Origin: Mycolicibacterium helvum
GTDB lineage: Bacteria; Actinomycetota; Actinomycetes; Mycobacteriales; Mycobacteriaceae
NCBI RefSeq assembly: GCF_010731895.1
Contig: NZ_AP022596.1
Span: forward strand, 5,332,001 to 5,396,000
Direction of reading: 5' to 3'
Length of the DNA: 64,000 bases
Shown here: one piece after another, positions 1 to 8,452 of the stretch
Layout: each line of letters opens with the position of its first letter
How positions within the stretch are numbered: the first letter of the stretch is position 1
Translations under genes and position numbers: made by a program
The notes under the pieces: model-generated
What the model was told of the DNA's origin: nothing
Databases searched by the model: none
The model's input: the letters and a program-made list of their open reading frames with translations, nothing else

Positions 1-348
1 CACCCCCGAAGGCGGTAGCACTTCGATGGAGTCGCCAGCAGATACGTTGTCGCACAGCCAGTTCGATGCGTATCCGTCGGCCGTCCGTTTCACCGTGACC
101 TTGGGTGCGGAATCGGTGTGCGGCGAGCTCGCCAGCGAATAGCAGCGTGCCACCGACCCGGTCTGTCGGCTGGGCACTCGAAGTGTCAGGAACTGTCCGG
201 GCCGATAGCGAAACCGTTCACGGTGGTCGTCGGGGATCTCGAACACCAGCGACGTCGCGTCAGCGCCCTCCGGTATGACATCGGCTACCGTCACCATCAC
301 ACCCCGTCCCGGGATGACCACTTCACTGCCGTTGTCGACGTTGGGCAT
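1..348 (-). CDS. KshB-like oxygenase reductase, N-terminal part (cut by window edge)
   Basis: This reading frame is open from an ATG at 348 to the left edge, giving 116 residues without a stop. It reads like the start of KshB/Hmp, the reductase of 3-ketosteroid 9-alpha-hydroxylase, which passes electrons from NADH through FAD and a [2Fe-2S] cluster to the Rieske oxygenase KshA. The FAD-binding barrel is visible: YRPGQFLTLRVPS, then RTGS-type and RCYSLASSP motifs, then VKRTADGYASNWLCDN and LPPSG, all close to the KshB family as I recall it. The NAD and plant-type ferredoxin domains would lie outside the window. A GGAG lies about 10 nt before the ATG. It is divergent from the monooxygenase gene at 451, so about 100 bp hold both promoters. 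Other class IA oxygenase reductases are possible. Confidence 0.8.
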   Translation of the reverse strand, partial: MPNVDNGSEVVIPGRGVMVTVADVIPEGADATSLVFEIPDDHRERFRYRPGQFLTLRVPSRQTGSVARCYSLASSPHTDSAPKVTVKRTADGYASNWLCDNVSAGDSIEVLPPSGV

Positions 349-450
349 GGGATTGATTCTCCGGCGCGATGGCCGGTAGCCGCCGTCTTGGCGTCCGGTG
401 ACCGGGAGGGACCTCGTACGGAAGTCTCAGGACCGCTTACCGTTCGGCGC

Positions 451-2064
451 GTGAGCAGTGAATCGAAGACCTCTGTGGATGTCGTTGTGGTCGGGGCCGG
501 GTTCGCTGGCCTGTATGCCCTGCACAAGTTCCGCTCGCAGGGACTGTCCGTCCGGGTGTTCGAGGGGGCACCTGACGTGGGCGGCACCTGGTACTACAAC
601 CGCTACCCGGGCGCCCGGTGTGACGTCGAGAGTGTGGACTACTGCTACTCGTTTTCCGATGAGCTGCAGCAGGAATGGACGTGGACCGAGAAATACGCCA
701 CCCAGTCAGAGATCCTGGCCTACATCAATTGGGTTGCCGACAAGCTCGATCTGCGGCGCGATATCACCTTCAACACCCGTGTGACGGGCGCCGCGCTCGA
801 CGAGCAGAGGTTGCGGTGGACCGTGAGCACCGACAGCGACGAGACCGTCGAGGCTCGATTCGTCGTGATGGCGACCGGCCCGCTGTCCGCAGCCATGACC
901 CCTGACTTTGAAGGTTTGGACACCTTCGGCGGCGAGGTTTACCACACGGCGCACTGGCCGCACGAAGGCGTCGACTTCACCGGTAAACGAGTTGCTGTCA
1001 TCGGCACCGGATCCTCAGGCGTCCAATCCATACCGATCATCGCCGAACAAGCTGAGCACCTGTATGTCTTCCAGCGCACGCCGAACTACAGTGTCCCAGC
1101 GGGCAACCGGCCCTTGACGGCCGACGAAGTCGCCGACACCAAGGCCAACTATGCCGAACGACGGCGGATGTCCTGGCGCAGCGGCGGCGGCTCACCGCAC
1201 GTCGCGCATCCCAAGCTGACGATGGAGGCGACACCCGAGGAACGGCGGGCGGCGTTCGAAAAGCGCTGGGAGCTTGGCGGTGTGCTGTTCTCGAAGACCT
1301 TCACCGACCAGATGGTGTCCCTGGAAGCCAACGAGGAAGCGCGAAAGTTTTACGAAGAGAAGATCCGATCGGTGATCGACGATCCCGAGCTCGCCGAGCT
1401 TCTGATTCCGAATGACCATCCGATCGGCACCAAACGAATCTGCACGGACTCGAACTACTTCCAGACGTTCAACCGGCCCAACGTGACGCTGGTGAGCGTG
1501 AAGAAAACTCCTATCGAGTCGATCGACGCCACGGGCATCGCCACCTCTGAGGCGCACTTCGAGATCGATGCGTTGGTCTTGGCCACCGGATTCGACGCGA
1601 TGACCGGCACGCTTGCGAAGATCGACATTGTCGGCCGTGGTGGCCGGCGATTGGTCGATGATTGGGTCAACGGACCGCGCACGTACCTCGGACTGGGCAC
1701 CGACGGGTTCCCTAATTTGTTCCTGGTGTCCGGTCCGGGAGCTCCGGCGGTCCTGGCGAACATGGTGCTCCATGCCGAGGCCCACGTGAATTGGATCGCC
1801 GACGCCATCGAGTACCTCGATGATTGCGGCTACGACGCCATCGAGCCGACCACCGAGGCGGTCGACAACTGGATCGCCGAATGCGCCCAGCGTGCCGAGG
1901 CGACACTGTTCACAAGAGCCAACTCCTGGTACATGGGTGCGAATGTGCCGGGTAAGCCGCGCCAATTCATGCTTTTCATCGGTGGATTCGGGACCTACCT
2001 CGACATCTGCAGCGAGGTGGCCGCCGCCGGATACAAGGGGTTCGATCTGCTCAAGGTGCCGTAG
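451..2064 (+). CDS. Flavin-containing Baeyer-Villiger monooxygenase (copy 1)
   Basis: The 537-residue product should insert one oxygen atom next to a ketone, using FAD and NADPH, to give an ester or lactone. Visible motifs are GAGFAG (15-20, FAD), GGTWYYNRYPGARCDVES, the BVMO fingerprint FGGEVYHTAHW (159-169) and GTGSSG (185-190, NADPH). The frame stays open upstream to 118, but that stretch overlaps the divergent reductase gene. The GTG at 451 matches the start of the paralogue at 10676, so I chose it. It abuts the SDR gene at 2065 with no gap. The setting with steroid enzymes suggests a cyclic or steroid ketone, but the substrate cannot be read from the sequence. Confidence 0.9.
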   Translation: MSSESKTSVDVVVVGAGFAGLYALHKFRSQGLSVRVFEGAPDVGGTWYYNRYPGARCDVESVDYCYSFSDELQQEWTWTEKYATQSEILAYINWVADKLDLRRDITFNTRVTGAALDEQRLRWTVSTDSDETVEARFVVMATGPLSAAMTPDFEGLDTFGGEVYHTAHWPHEGVDFTGKRVAVIGTGSSGVQSIPIIAEQAEHLYVFQRTPNYSVPAGNRPLTADEVADTKANYAERRRMSWRSGGGSPHVAHPKLTMEATPEERRAAFEKRWELGGVLFSKTFTDQMVSLEANEEARKFYEEKIRSVIDDPELAELLIPNDHPIGTKRICTDSNYFQTFNRPNVTLVSVKKTPIESIDATGIATSEAHFEIDALVLATGFDAMTGTLAKIDIVGRGGRRLVDDWVNGPRTYLGLGTDGFPNLFLVSGPGAPAVLANMVLHAEAHVNWIADAIEYLDDCGYDAIEPTTEAVDNWIAECAQRAEATLFTRANSWYMGANVPGKPRQFMLFIGGFGTYLDICSEVAAAGYKGFDLLKVP

Positions 2065-2871
2065 ATGCCGTCGGGCTTGCGCGACAAGGTCGTTCTGGTC
2101 ACCGGTGCGGGCCGAGGCACGGGCCGGGTGCACTGTGAGCGGTTCGCCGACGAGGGTGCTGACATCATCATGGTCGACCACATCGGTGCCGCGGACGACC
2201 TCCGCGAAACCGCGCACCTGGTCGAACATCGGGGCCGGCGTGCCGTCGCCGGAACGGCCGACGTCGCCGACCTCGCCGCAGTCACCGCCGCGGTCGACAA
2301 GGGTGTTGGGAAACTCGGCCGTCTCGACGTCGTCGTCGCCAACGCCGGCATCCATTCTCCCGGCGGACCCGCGTGGCAGATCAGTCCGCAAGACTGGCAG
2401 CGCACCCTCGACATCAACGTGACCGGCGTGTGGCACACGGTCCGTGCCGGCGTTCCACACATCGGTCTCGACGGCGGCTCCGTCGTGATCATCAGCTCCA
2501 CCAACGGTTTACGAGGCACCGCCGGTACCGCGCACTACACGGCCAGTAAACATGCCGTTGTCGGGCTGGCCCGCACGCTCGCCAACGAGCTGGGTCCTCG
2601 CCGTATTCGGGTCAATACCGTGCACCCCGGCGCGGTCGCCACACCCATGGTGCGGAACACGGCAACGTACAAGCGGCTGCGGCCCGATCTCGACAACCCC
2701 ACCGAAGTCGACGCCGCCGAGGTTCTCACCGCGCGCAACCTGCTTCCGGTGCCGTGGGTTGAGCCCGTCGACGTGGCCAATGCGGTCGTGTTTCTCGCAT
2801 CCGACCACGCCCGTTACATCACCGGAGCTCAACTGGTCGTCGACGCGGGCCTGACCCAGAAGACGATATGA
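2065..2871 (+). CDS. SDR family oxidoreductase, mycofactocin-type (first)
   Basis: A 268-residue short-chain dehydrogenase with TGAGRGTG (13-20, nucleotide binding), NAG near 93-95, and catalytic Ser144/145, Tyr158 and Lys162. The insert around residues 40-60 (RETAHLVEHRGRR) and the tail LLPVPWVEPVDVANAVVFLAS resemble the mycofactocin-coupled SDR subfamily, which keeps its NAD(H) bound and reoxidises it through mycofactocin. That makes it a likely alcohol dehydrogenase or carveol dehydrogenase-like enzyme. Its ATG follows the BVMO stop directly and its stop overlaps the next SDR by four bases (ATGA), so the three genes are almost certainly one operon. Alcohol to ketone to lactone is the natural order for SDR plus BVMO. 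Confidence 0.87.
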   Translation: MPSGLRDKVVLVTGAGRGTGRVHCERFADEGADIIMVDHIGAADDLRETAHLVEHRGRRAVAGTADVADLAAVTAAVDKGVGKLGRLDVVVANAGIHSPGGPAWQISPQDWQRTLDINVTGVWHTVRAGVPHIGLDGGSVVIISSTNGLRGTAGTAHYTASKHAVVGLARTLANELGPRRIRVNTVHPGAVATPMVRNTATYKRLRPDLDNPTEVDAAEVLTARNLLPVPWVEPVDVANAVVFLASDHARYITGAQLVVDAGLTQKTI

Positions 2872-3701
2872 CCGGGCGGCTGGCGGGAAAGACCGCACTC
2901 ATCACCGGGGCGGCACGCGGCATCGGCCGTGCCCAGGCAGTCCGGTTCGCCGAGGAGGGCGCGGCGATCGTGGGCCTCGACATCTGTGGACCCGTCGACT
3001 CGGTGCAGGTGCCACCGAGCACGCCGGAGGACCTCGACGAGACGGCGCGGCTGGTCGAAGATCGTGGTGGCCGCATGGTGACCGACATTGTCGACGTGCG
3101 CGATCTGGACGCGTTGCGGGCGGCAGCAGATCGAGGTGCCGGCCATTTCGGTGGACTCGATATCGTCTGTGCGACGGCGGGAATCACTTCCCGTGAGTAT
3201 GCCGTCGACATGACCGAGTCAATGTGGCGGACCATGCTGGACGTCAACCTCACCGGGGTGTGGAACACCTGTACTGCTGCCATTCCCCATCTGATCCGTG
3301 GTGGCGGCGGCTCGGTGGTCCTGGTGAGTTCGATCGCCGGGCTGCGCGGCTTGGTCGGCGTCGCTCACTACACGGCCGCTAAGCACGGTGTCGTCGGCTT
3401 GATGCGAAGCCTCGCAATCGATGTCGCGCCGCACGGGATCCGGGTCAACTGTGTGCATCCGACCAACGTCGATACACCGCTGATTCAGAACGACGTGGTG
3501 CGAAGTGGGTTTCGACCCGACTTGAGCCGGCCGCCGACCAGGGATGAGTTCGCTGAGTCCGCAACCCGGATGAACCTGCTTCCGGTGCCGTGGGTCGACC
3601 CGGTGGACGTCGCCAACGCCAGTCTTTTTCTGGCGTCCGACGAGGCGCGTTACATCACCTCGGCCAGCTTGCCGGTCGACGCGGGCGCTACTCAACGATG
3701 A
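2868..3701 (+). CDS. SDR family oxidoreductase, mycofactocin-type (second)
   Basis: A 277-residue SDR with TGAARGIG (13-20), Ser154/155, Tyr168 and Lys172. It carries the enlarged 40-75 region (VQVPPSTPEDLDETARLVED) and the NLLPVPWVDPVDVANA tail typical of mycofactocin-coupled SDRs. It is clearly related to the preceding SDR but not a recent duplicate. Translation is coupled to the upstream gene by an ATGA overlap. Its stop codon lies inside the first unit of a 20-bp tandem hairpin repeat (3685-3724). The substrate is probably a secondary alcohol; identity is not resolved. Confidence 0.87.
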   Translation: MTGRLAGKTALITGAARGIGRAQAVRFAEEGAAIVGLDICGPVDSVQVPPSTPEDLDETARLVEDRGGRMVTDIVDVRDLDALRAAADRGAGHFGGLDIVCATAGITSREYAVDMTESMWRTMLDVNLTGVWNTCTAAIPHLIRGGGGSVVLVSSIAGLRGLVGVAHYTAAKHGVVGLMRSLAIDVAPHGIRVNCVHPTNVDTPLIQNDVVRSGFRPDLSRPPTRDEFAESATRMNLLPVPWVDPVDVANASLFLASDEARYITSASLPVDAGATQR

Positions 3702-3724
3702 GTAGCGCTACTCAACGATGAGTA
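3685..3724. repeat. Two tandem copies of a 20-bp hairpin unit across a stop codon
   Basis: The unit GCGCTACTCAACGATGAGTA is present twice head to tail (3685-3704 and 3705-3724). Within each unit CTACTCA pairs with TGAGTAG (its last G comes from the next base) around an ACGA loop, so the RNA can form two successive 7-bp hairpins. The first unit contains the TGA of the preceding SDR. The second ends just before the GGAG that probably serves the next gene. It could slow 3' decay or modulate readthrough, or it may simply be a recent slippage duplication. Confidence 0.75.
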
Positions 3725-3739
3725 GGAGTTGAGAGACGG

Positions 3740-4615
3740 GTGTCCGAGCAGCGCGTGTATGTCGTGACCGGGGCGGCCTCTGGTATGGGAAGAGCCGCCG
3801 CCGACTGCTTGAGAGCTGATGGCCACCGGGTGATCGGCGTCGACCTTCGCGACACCGAGGTGATCGCCGATCTCTCGACCGCCGGGGGACGGTCGACCGC
3901 CGCCGGTGCGGTGCTCGCGATGACGAACGGGCGGCTCGACGGCGCCGTCTTGGCCGCGGGGGTCGGTCCTCGGCCCGGAGCGCAGAACGTACCGACCATC
4001 TTGTCGGTCAACTATCTGGGTGTCGTGGAGCTGGTCGAGGCGTGGCTGCCCGCACTCGCCGCTGCCGGCTCCGCGAAGGTCGTTGTCGTGGGGAGCAATT
4101 CGGCGACCACCATGCCGATGGTTCCCGGACGCGCGGTGCGCGCGTTGTTACGCGGTGACCTCGATGCTGCGGTGCGTGCTGTACGGATGTTTCGATCGGC
4201 GGCGCCGGCGATGGCCTACGGCGCCTCGAAGATCGCGCTGATGCGCTGGGTGCGCCTGACGGCGGTGCAGCCGGAATGGTCCGGCGCCGGGATCCGGCTC
4301 AACGCGATCGCGCCGGGTGCTGTGGACACACCGTTGCTCGGTGAACAGCTCGCGACACAACGCGAGGCCAAGGCCGTCACAACGTTCCCGGTGCCCATCG
4401 GAGGTTTCGGCAACGCCCGCCACCTCGGCGAGTGGATGCGATTCATGGTTTCCGACGCCGCTGACTTCCTCTGCGGCAGCGTGATCTTCGTCGACGGGGG
4501 ATCGGACGCGTACTTCCGCGCCACGCACTGGCCACGGCGGGTTCCGACCGCCGGGATACCGCGGTACCTGTACCGAATGGTTGCGTTCAGGCATGTGCGA
4601 TCGCGACGGTCGTAA
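3740..4615 (+). CDS. SDR family oxidoreductase, hydroxysteroid dehydrogenase-like
   Basis: A 291-residue SDR starting at GTG 3740, with GGAG about 11 nt upstream. It has TGAASGMG (10-17), a VVVVGSNSA stretch carrying the catalytic serine near 119-121, Tyr160 and Lys164. The short core after the Rossmann motif (VIADLSTAGG) and the long region between Ser and Tyr resemble the 3-alpha-hydroxysteroid/carbonyl reductase group more than the mycofactocin SDRs before it. It ends with a basic tail. It is co-directional with the SDR pair, 38 bp away, and fits a steroid or terpenoid ketone reductase. The assignment to SDR is firm; the substrate is inference. Confidence 0.83.
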   Translation: MSEQRVYVVTGAASGMGRAAADCLRADGHRVIGVDLRDTEVIADLSTAGGRSTAAGAVLAMTNGRLDGAVLAAGVGPRPGAQNVPTILSVNYLGVVELVEAWLPALAAAGSAKVVVVGSNSATTMPMVPGRAVRALLRGDLDAAVRAVRMFRSAAPAMAYGASKIALMRWVRLTAVQPEWSGAGIRLNAIAPGAVDTPLLGEQLATQREAKAVTTFPVPIGGFGNARHLGEWMRFMVSDAADFLCGSVIFVDGGSDAYFRATHWPRRVPTAGIPRYLYRMVAFRHVRSRRS

Positions 4616-4746
4616 GGTCGAACCGCGGAGATAGTGTTCGCCCGAGTGTGACCCGGTCGACTCCCAGTCAATGGCACACATTGTGTGACTGCGCTTCGAC
4701 CGCGATGCACATTGGAGGCACACATGGAATGGGCGGAGGATCTGAG

Positions 4747-5601
4747 ATGACTGCAGTCGACAACGACGTGGTGACCTACGAAGTCGTCGGCGGAACGGCG
4801 GTGGTCACGATGAATCGACCGCGGTACCGCAACGCGCAGAACTCCGTCATGACCTACGCACTCGACGCCGCGTTTCAACGGGCCGTCGACGACGACGATG
4901 TGCGCGTGATCGTTTTGGCCGGCAACGGTGACCATTTCAGCGCAGGCCACGACATCGGTACACCGGACCGCGACCACCACGTGTCCTATGAGAACAAGGC
5001 CGCGCTCTGGTGGGATCACGTCGACAAAGAGGGCGGCGACATGCGCTACGCCCGTGAGGTCGAGGTCTATCTGGGCATGTGCCGGCGGTGGCGCGAGATC
5101 CCGAAACCCACCATCGCGATGGTGCACGGTGCTTGCATTGCCGGCGGCCTCATGCTGGCCTGGGTCTGCGACCTGATCGTCGCCTCCGAGGACGCCTTCT
5201 TCTGTGATCCAGTGGTGCGAATGGGAATTCCGGGGGTCGAATACTTCGCGCACCCATGGATTCTGGGGTCCCGCTTCGCCAAGGAGATCCTTTTCACGGG
5301 GGACAAGTTCGGTGCGCAGCGCGCCTACGAGATCGGGATGGTCAATCGAGTCGTGCCCAAAGCCGAACTCCGCGACGCGACACTGGCGATCGCCGAGCGC
5401 ATCGCGACAATGCCGAGATTTGGTCTCGCGCTGACCAAGCGGGCGGTCAACCAGTGCGAAGATCAGATGGGATTGCGCAACGGGATGGATGGGGTGTTCG
5501 GGCTGCATCACTTCGCGCATGCGCACAACGTGGAGGTGGGTCGAGACTCGCTCGGTGGGCTGGATGCCAAGACGATGGCCGCACCTCGTAAACGGCCGTA
5601 G
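4747..5601 (+). CDS. Enoyl-CoA hydratase/isomerase family protein
   Basis: A 284-residue crotonase-fold protein. The chosen ATG at 4747 has a strong GGAGGA six bases upstream (4735-4740); longer in-frame starts lack this. The acyl-CoA oxyanion loop SAGHDIG and the second loop HGACIAGGLMLAWVCDLIVAS are visible. The protein has an insert (HHVSYENKAALWWDHVDKEG) between them. Crotonases hydrate or isomerise enoyl-CoA thioesters, and some cleave rings in steroid degradation. The glutamates usual in hydratases are not clear here, so the exact reaction is open. It is probably in the same transcription unit as the upstream SDR (131 bp gap). Confidence 0.87.
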   Translation: MTAVDNDVVTYEVVGGTAVVTMNRPRYRNAQNSVMTYALDAAFQRAVDDDDVRVIVLAGNGDHFSAGHDIGTPDRDHHVSYENKAALWWDHVDKEGGDMRYAREVEVYLGMCRRWREIPKPTIAMVHGACIAGGLMLAWVCDLIVASEDAFFCDPVVRMGIPGVEYFAHPWILGSRFAKEILFTGDKFGAQRAYEIGMVNRVVPKAELRDATLAIAERIATMPRFGLALTKRAVNQCEDQMGLRNGMDGVFGLHHFAHAHNVEVGRDSLGGLDAKTMAAPRKRP

Positions 5602-5686
5602 CCCAGAGTTTTCCACAGACGCGCGTTCGTCCACAGCTGCCGCTGGAAGCCTCGAGACTGTCGGTGGCCCGACATAGAATTCGAAC

Positions 5687-6970
5687 ATGGTTTCGATCTC
5701 GGCAGCGTTGGATGCGCTGGACGCTGCGGTCGGACTTCTGGGTGCCGCTGATATCGAGGAGTTGCCGGCGGCCCAGCGGTTCGCCGCGATCGAGCGGCTG
5801 GAGAGTGCGGTGCGTCGCCAGGTCGCGGTATCCCATGAGCAGATCACCCAGCTGGAGCGCTACGAGGGCTGTCCGCCGATCCCGATCGTGTTGGCTGACG
5901 TGTTGCGGATCAGCCGGACAGCGGCCAAGCGTCGAATGCGCGATGCCGGACAACTGACCCCGCGCAGAACAATGACCGGCGAGCCGTTGGCGGCGCTGCT
6001 GCCAGAGACCGGCACGGCGTGGAAGGCCGGCGAATTGGATGGCGAGCACGTGCGCGTCATCCAGAAGTTCTTCCGCGATCTGCCCGATCACGTCGGTCTG
6101 GTCGAAGAGGAGAAGGCCGAACGCACCTTGGCGCAGCATGCCCGGACGCTGCGGCCGGATCAGCTGGAGAAAGTGGCCGATCGGTTGGCCGTCCACCTCA
6201 ACCCCGACGGGAAGTACTCCGAGGAAGACCGGGCCCGCAAGCGCGGCTTCCAGTGGTGCGGGGGCCAACGCCCAGACGGAATGAGCGTCGGAAAGCTCAT
6301 CGCTGATCCGGTGCTGAGGGCACAACTGGATGCGTTGTTCGCCAAAACTGCCGCGCGTGAGCCCGACGATGTGCGCAGTCATGCTCAGCGCCAACACGAC
6401 GCGTTGGCCGATCTGGTCCGCAGCCGCCTAGGAGATCCGAAACTAGGCCAGCACAACGGACTTCCGGTCACCATGATCGTCACGACGACCCTCCAGGAGC
6501 TGCAGCGCCGTGCGGGACACGCAGTCACCGCCGGCGGGACGCTGATCCCGATCACGGACCTCATCAGAGCAGCCACGCCGTCATACAACTACTTGGCGGT
6601 GTTCGACGGTGTGACGGGCAAATCGCTGTGGTTGGGTCGCAGCAAGAGGTTGGCCTCAGCCGATCAGCGAATCATGTTGCTGGCCAAATACCGTGGCTGC
6701 TCAGCGCCCGGGTGCACCGTCAACGGCTACAACAGCCAGGTCCACCATGCGGCCAAGGATTGGAAGCACGGCGGCACCACCGACATCGACGACATGACCC
6801 TGGCCTGCTCATGCGACAACCTCCTGGTCGAAAACCACGGCTGGACCACCCGCCAACGTCCCGACGGCCAGACCGAGTGGATCCCGCCATCCGGCGTCCC
6901 GCTGCGCGGAGGTGTCAACGACTATCACCACCCAGAACGATTGCTTCCCAAAGACGACGAAAAAGATTGA
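5687..6970 (+). CDS. DUF222 / 13E12-repeat family protein with HNH endonuclease domain
   Basis: A 427-residue protein of the mycobacterial 13E12 repeat family. The N-terminal helical DUF222 region (about 1-290) is followed by a C-terminal HNH module: GCSAPGC, then VHHAAKDWKHGG, then TDIDDMTLACSCDNLLV. These are putative zinc and metal ligands of a nuclease fold. Members are numerous in mycobacteria, often as dispersed repeats, and their role is unknown; association with mobile sequences is common. The ATG at 5687 follows an 85-bp gap after the hydratase. It faces the flavoprotein gene ending at 6991. Confidence 0.85.
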   Translation: MVSISAALDALDAAVGLLGAADIEELPAAQRFAAIERLESAVRRQVAVSHEQITQLERYEGCPPIPIVLADVLRISRTAAKRRMRDAGQLTPRRTMTGEPLAALLPETGTAWKAGELDGEHVRVIQKFFRDLPDHVGLVEEEKAERTLAQHARTLRPDQLEKVADRLAVHLNPDGKYSEEDRARKRGFQWCGGQRPDGMSVGKLIADPVLRAQLDALFAKTAAREPDDVRSHAQRQHDALADLVRSRLGDPKLGQHNGLPVTMIVTTTLQELQRRAGHAVTAGGTLIPITDLIRAATPSYNYLAVFDGVTGKSLWLGRSKRLASADQRIMLLAKYRGCSAPGCTVNGYNSQVHHAAKDWKHGGTTDIDDMTLACSCDNLLVENHGWTTRQRPDGQTEWIPPSGVPLRGGVNDYHHPERLLPKDDEKD

Positions 6971-6990
6971 GGTAAACGGCAGCTGACGCG

Positions 6991-8451
6991 CTATCCGCGC
7001 GCCGCTGAGCGGCCGGCCCGACGGCCGTAGAAACTGCCGTCTCCCAGCGAGATACCGCTGGCGTAGCCCCACGCCGCGAGACCCGCAGTGCAGCGCCCGG
7101 CCGCGTACAAGCCGGGGATTGGTTCGCCACTGACATGCAGCACCTCGGCCGAAAGGCTGGTGCGCAACCCGCCGAGGCTGAAGCCGCCGGTCGCATGCCG
7201 CAGATCGATGGCTCCGATCGGGCTGCCCAGCGGGCGTAGCCACCGAGCTTTCTTGTGTAGCAGGGGGTCCTCACCGCGTTCCGCACCTTCGTTGTAACGC
7301 GCCACCGTGTCTTGCAGGCTTCCGAAGGGGAGACCCATCTCGGCCTCGAGCTCGGCCACCGTCTCGCACACCCACTTCGGCTTCCGCAGAATAAGTTTCG
7401 GCGTTTGTGACGCCAGGGCCCCGTCCTGGCCCTGCTCGTCAATGATCAAGAAGGCTTTGTCCTCCTGGTAGTACAGCGTGTGTTGGCCCGCGCGGCCCGG
7501 GTAGGTGTCCTCGGCCACATAGCGCTGCCCTCGCGCATTGACCAGGATCCCGCGCACCAGCTGCTGTGGATCGACCAAGAAGGCGACCTCGGTGGCGTCC
7601 GTGTGCGCCAGATCGGCGCCCAGTGCCTGGGCCATCCGGATACCTTGTCCGTCATGGTGTTCCACCGCTGAGATGGGCCTACCGGCGATGCGAGGCGTGA
7701 AGCGGGCCATCATTGATTCGTTGTAGGCGAAGCTACCGGTGGCCAGCACCACCCCGCTGCGAGCCTTGATCGCGATGTCGGTGCCGTACTGGCGGGCGGT
7801 GATGCCGACCACCCTGCCGTCGGACTCGACGATCAGCGCCTGTACCCGCACATCGTAGACCGACTGTACGCCCAGCCCCGTCGCGGTCTGCACGAGCGGC
7901 TTCATCAGCATGAACCCGGCGCTGGCCTGGCCCTGCTTCTTGTTCTGCATCTTCGGCACGTGCCCCCGCGGCGCCGGTTCGGCAATGGTGTTGAACGGGT
8001 AGGCATCCTCGCCGCCGCTGTACATCAGTCCTTGGTCGCCCAACGGTTCCCAACCTGGCTCGCCGAAGAACTCCGGTTTGAACGGCACCCCGCAGTCCAC
8101 CAGCCACTCGAAGTGGGCCACGCTGCCGGCGCAATAGTCGGCGATGCGCTCCGTGTCGGCGCCCGGACCCATCGCTGTGTTGAGGAAAGCCGCCATATTG
8201 TCAATGGAATCGCTGAAACCACAGGCTGTTTGCAGCGGTGTGCCACCACCCAGATAGATGAACCCACCGGCCAATGCCGCCGCACCACCCCAGGCGCCGG
8301 CCCGTTCGAGCACCAGCACATCAGCGCCCGCCCGCGCGGCCTCGACCGCCGCGGTCGCCCCGGCGACCCCGTATCCGGCGATTACCACATCGGCTTCGTG
8401 ATCCCAGCTCGTTACCGAGGCGGCCGAGACCGGGCGGAGCTCGGCGCTCAC
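6991..8451 (-). CDS. FAD-binding dehydrogenase, KstD/fumarate reductase type
   Basis: A 486-residue flavoprotein with GYGVAG (26-31) for FAD and the C-terminal signature GLYAAGRCTAGLAAWGYASGISLGDG, as in 3-ketosteroid delta-1-dehydrogenases and related fumarate reductase-like enzymes. These desaturate ring A or reduce C=C bonds. The GTG at 8451 lies one base after the stop of the upstream dioxygenase gene, so the two are tightly coupled; the frame upstream to 8547 overlaps that gene and was rejected. Order in the operon is HsaA-like, HsaC-like, then this gene. A 3-ketosteroid dehydrogenase isozyme is the best guess, but a related enoate reductase is possible. Confidence 0.83.
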   Translation of the reverse strand: MSAELRPVSAASVTSWDHEADVVIAGYGVAGATAAVEAARAGADVLVLERAGAWGGAAALAGGFIYLGGGTPLQTACGFSDSIDNMAAFLNTAMGPGADTERIADYCAGSVAHFEWLVDCGVPFKPEFFGEPGWEPLGDQGLMYSGGEDAYPFNTIAEPAPRGHVPKMQNKKQGQASAGFMLMKPLVQTATGLGVQSVYDVRVQALIVESDGRVVGITARQYGTDIAIKARSGVVLATGSFAYNESMMARFTPRIAGRPISAVEHHDGQGIRMAQALGADLAHTDATEVAFLVDPQQLVRGILVNARGQRYVAEDTYPGRAGQHTLYYQEDKAFLIIDEQGQDGALASQTPKLILRKPKWVCETVAELEAEMGLPFGSLQDTVARYNEGAERGEDPLLHKKARWLRPLGSPIGAIDLRHATGGFSLGGLRTSLSAEVLHVSGEPIPGLYAAGRCTAGLAAWGYASGISLGDGSFYGRRAGRSAARG

Positions 8452-8452
8452 G

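Noticed and set aside
118..450. N-terminal extension of the first BVMO
   Set aside because: It lies over the oppositely oriented KshB-like gene, and the paralogue at 10676 starts at the position equal to GTG 451.
1192..2460. Long minus-strand frame opposite the BVMO and SDR
   Set aside because: The plus strand carries clear enzyme motifs; the reverse frame has no family character and is a product of GC-rich codon bias.
4216..5847. 543-residue minus-strand frame opposite the SDR and hydratase
   Set aside because: It overlaps two recognisable plus-strand genes and reads as low-complexity sequence.
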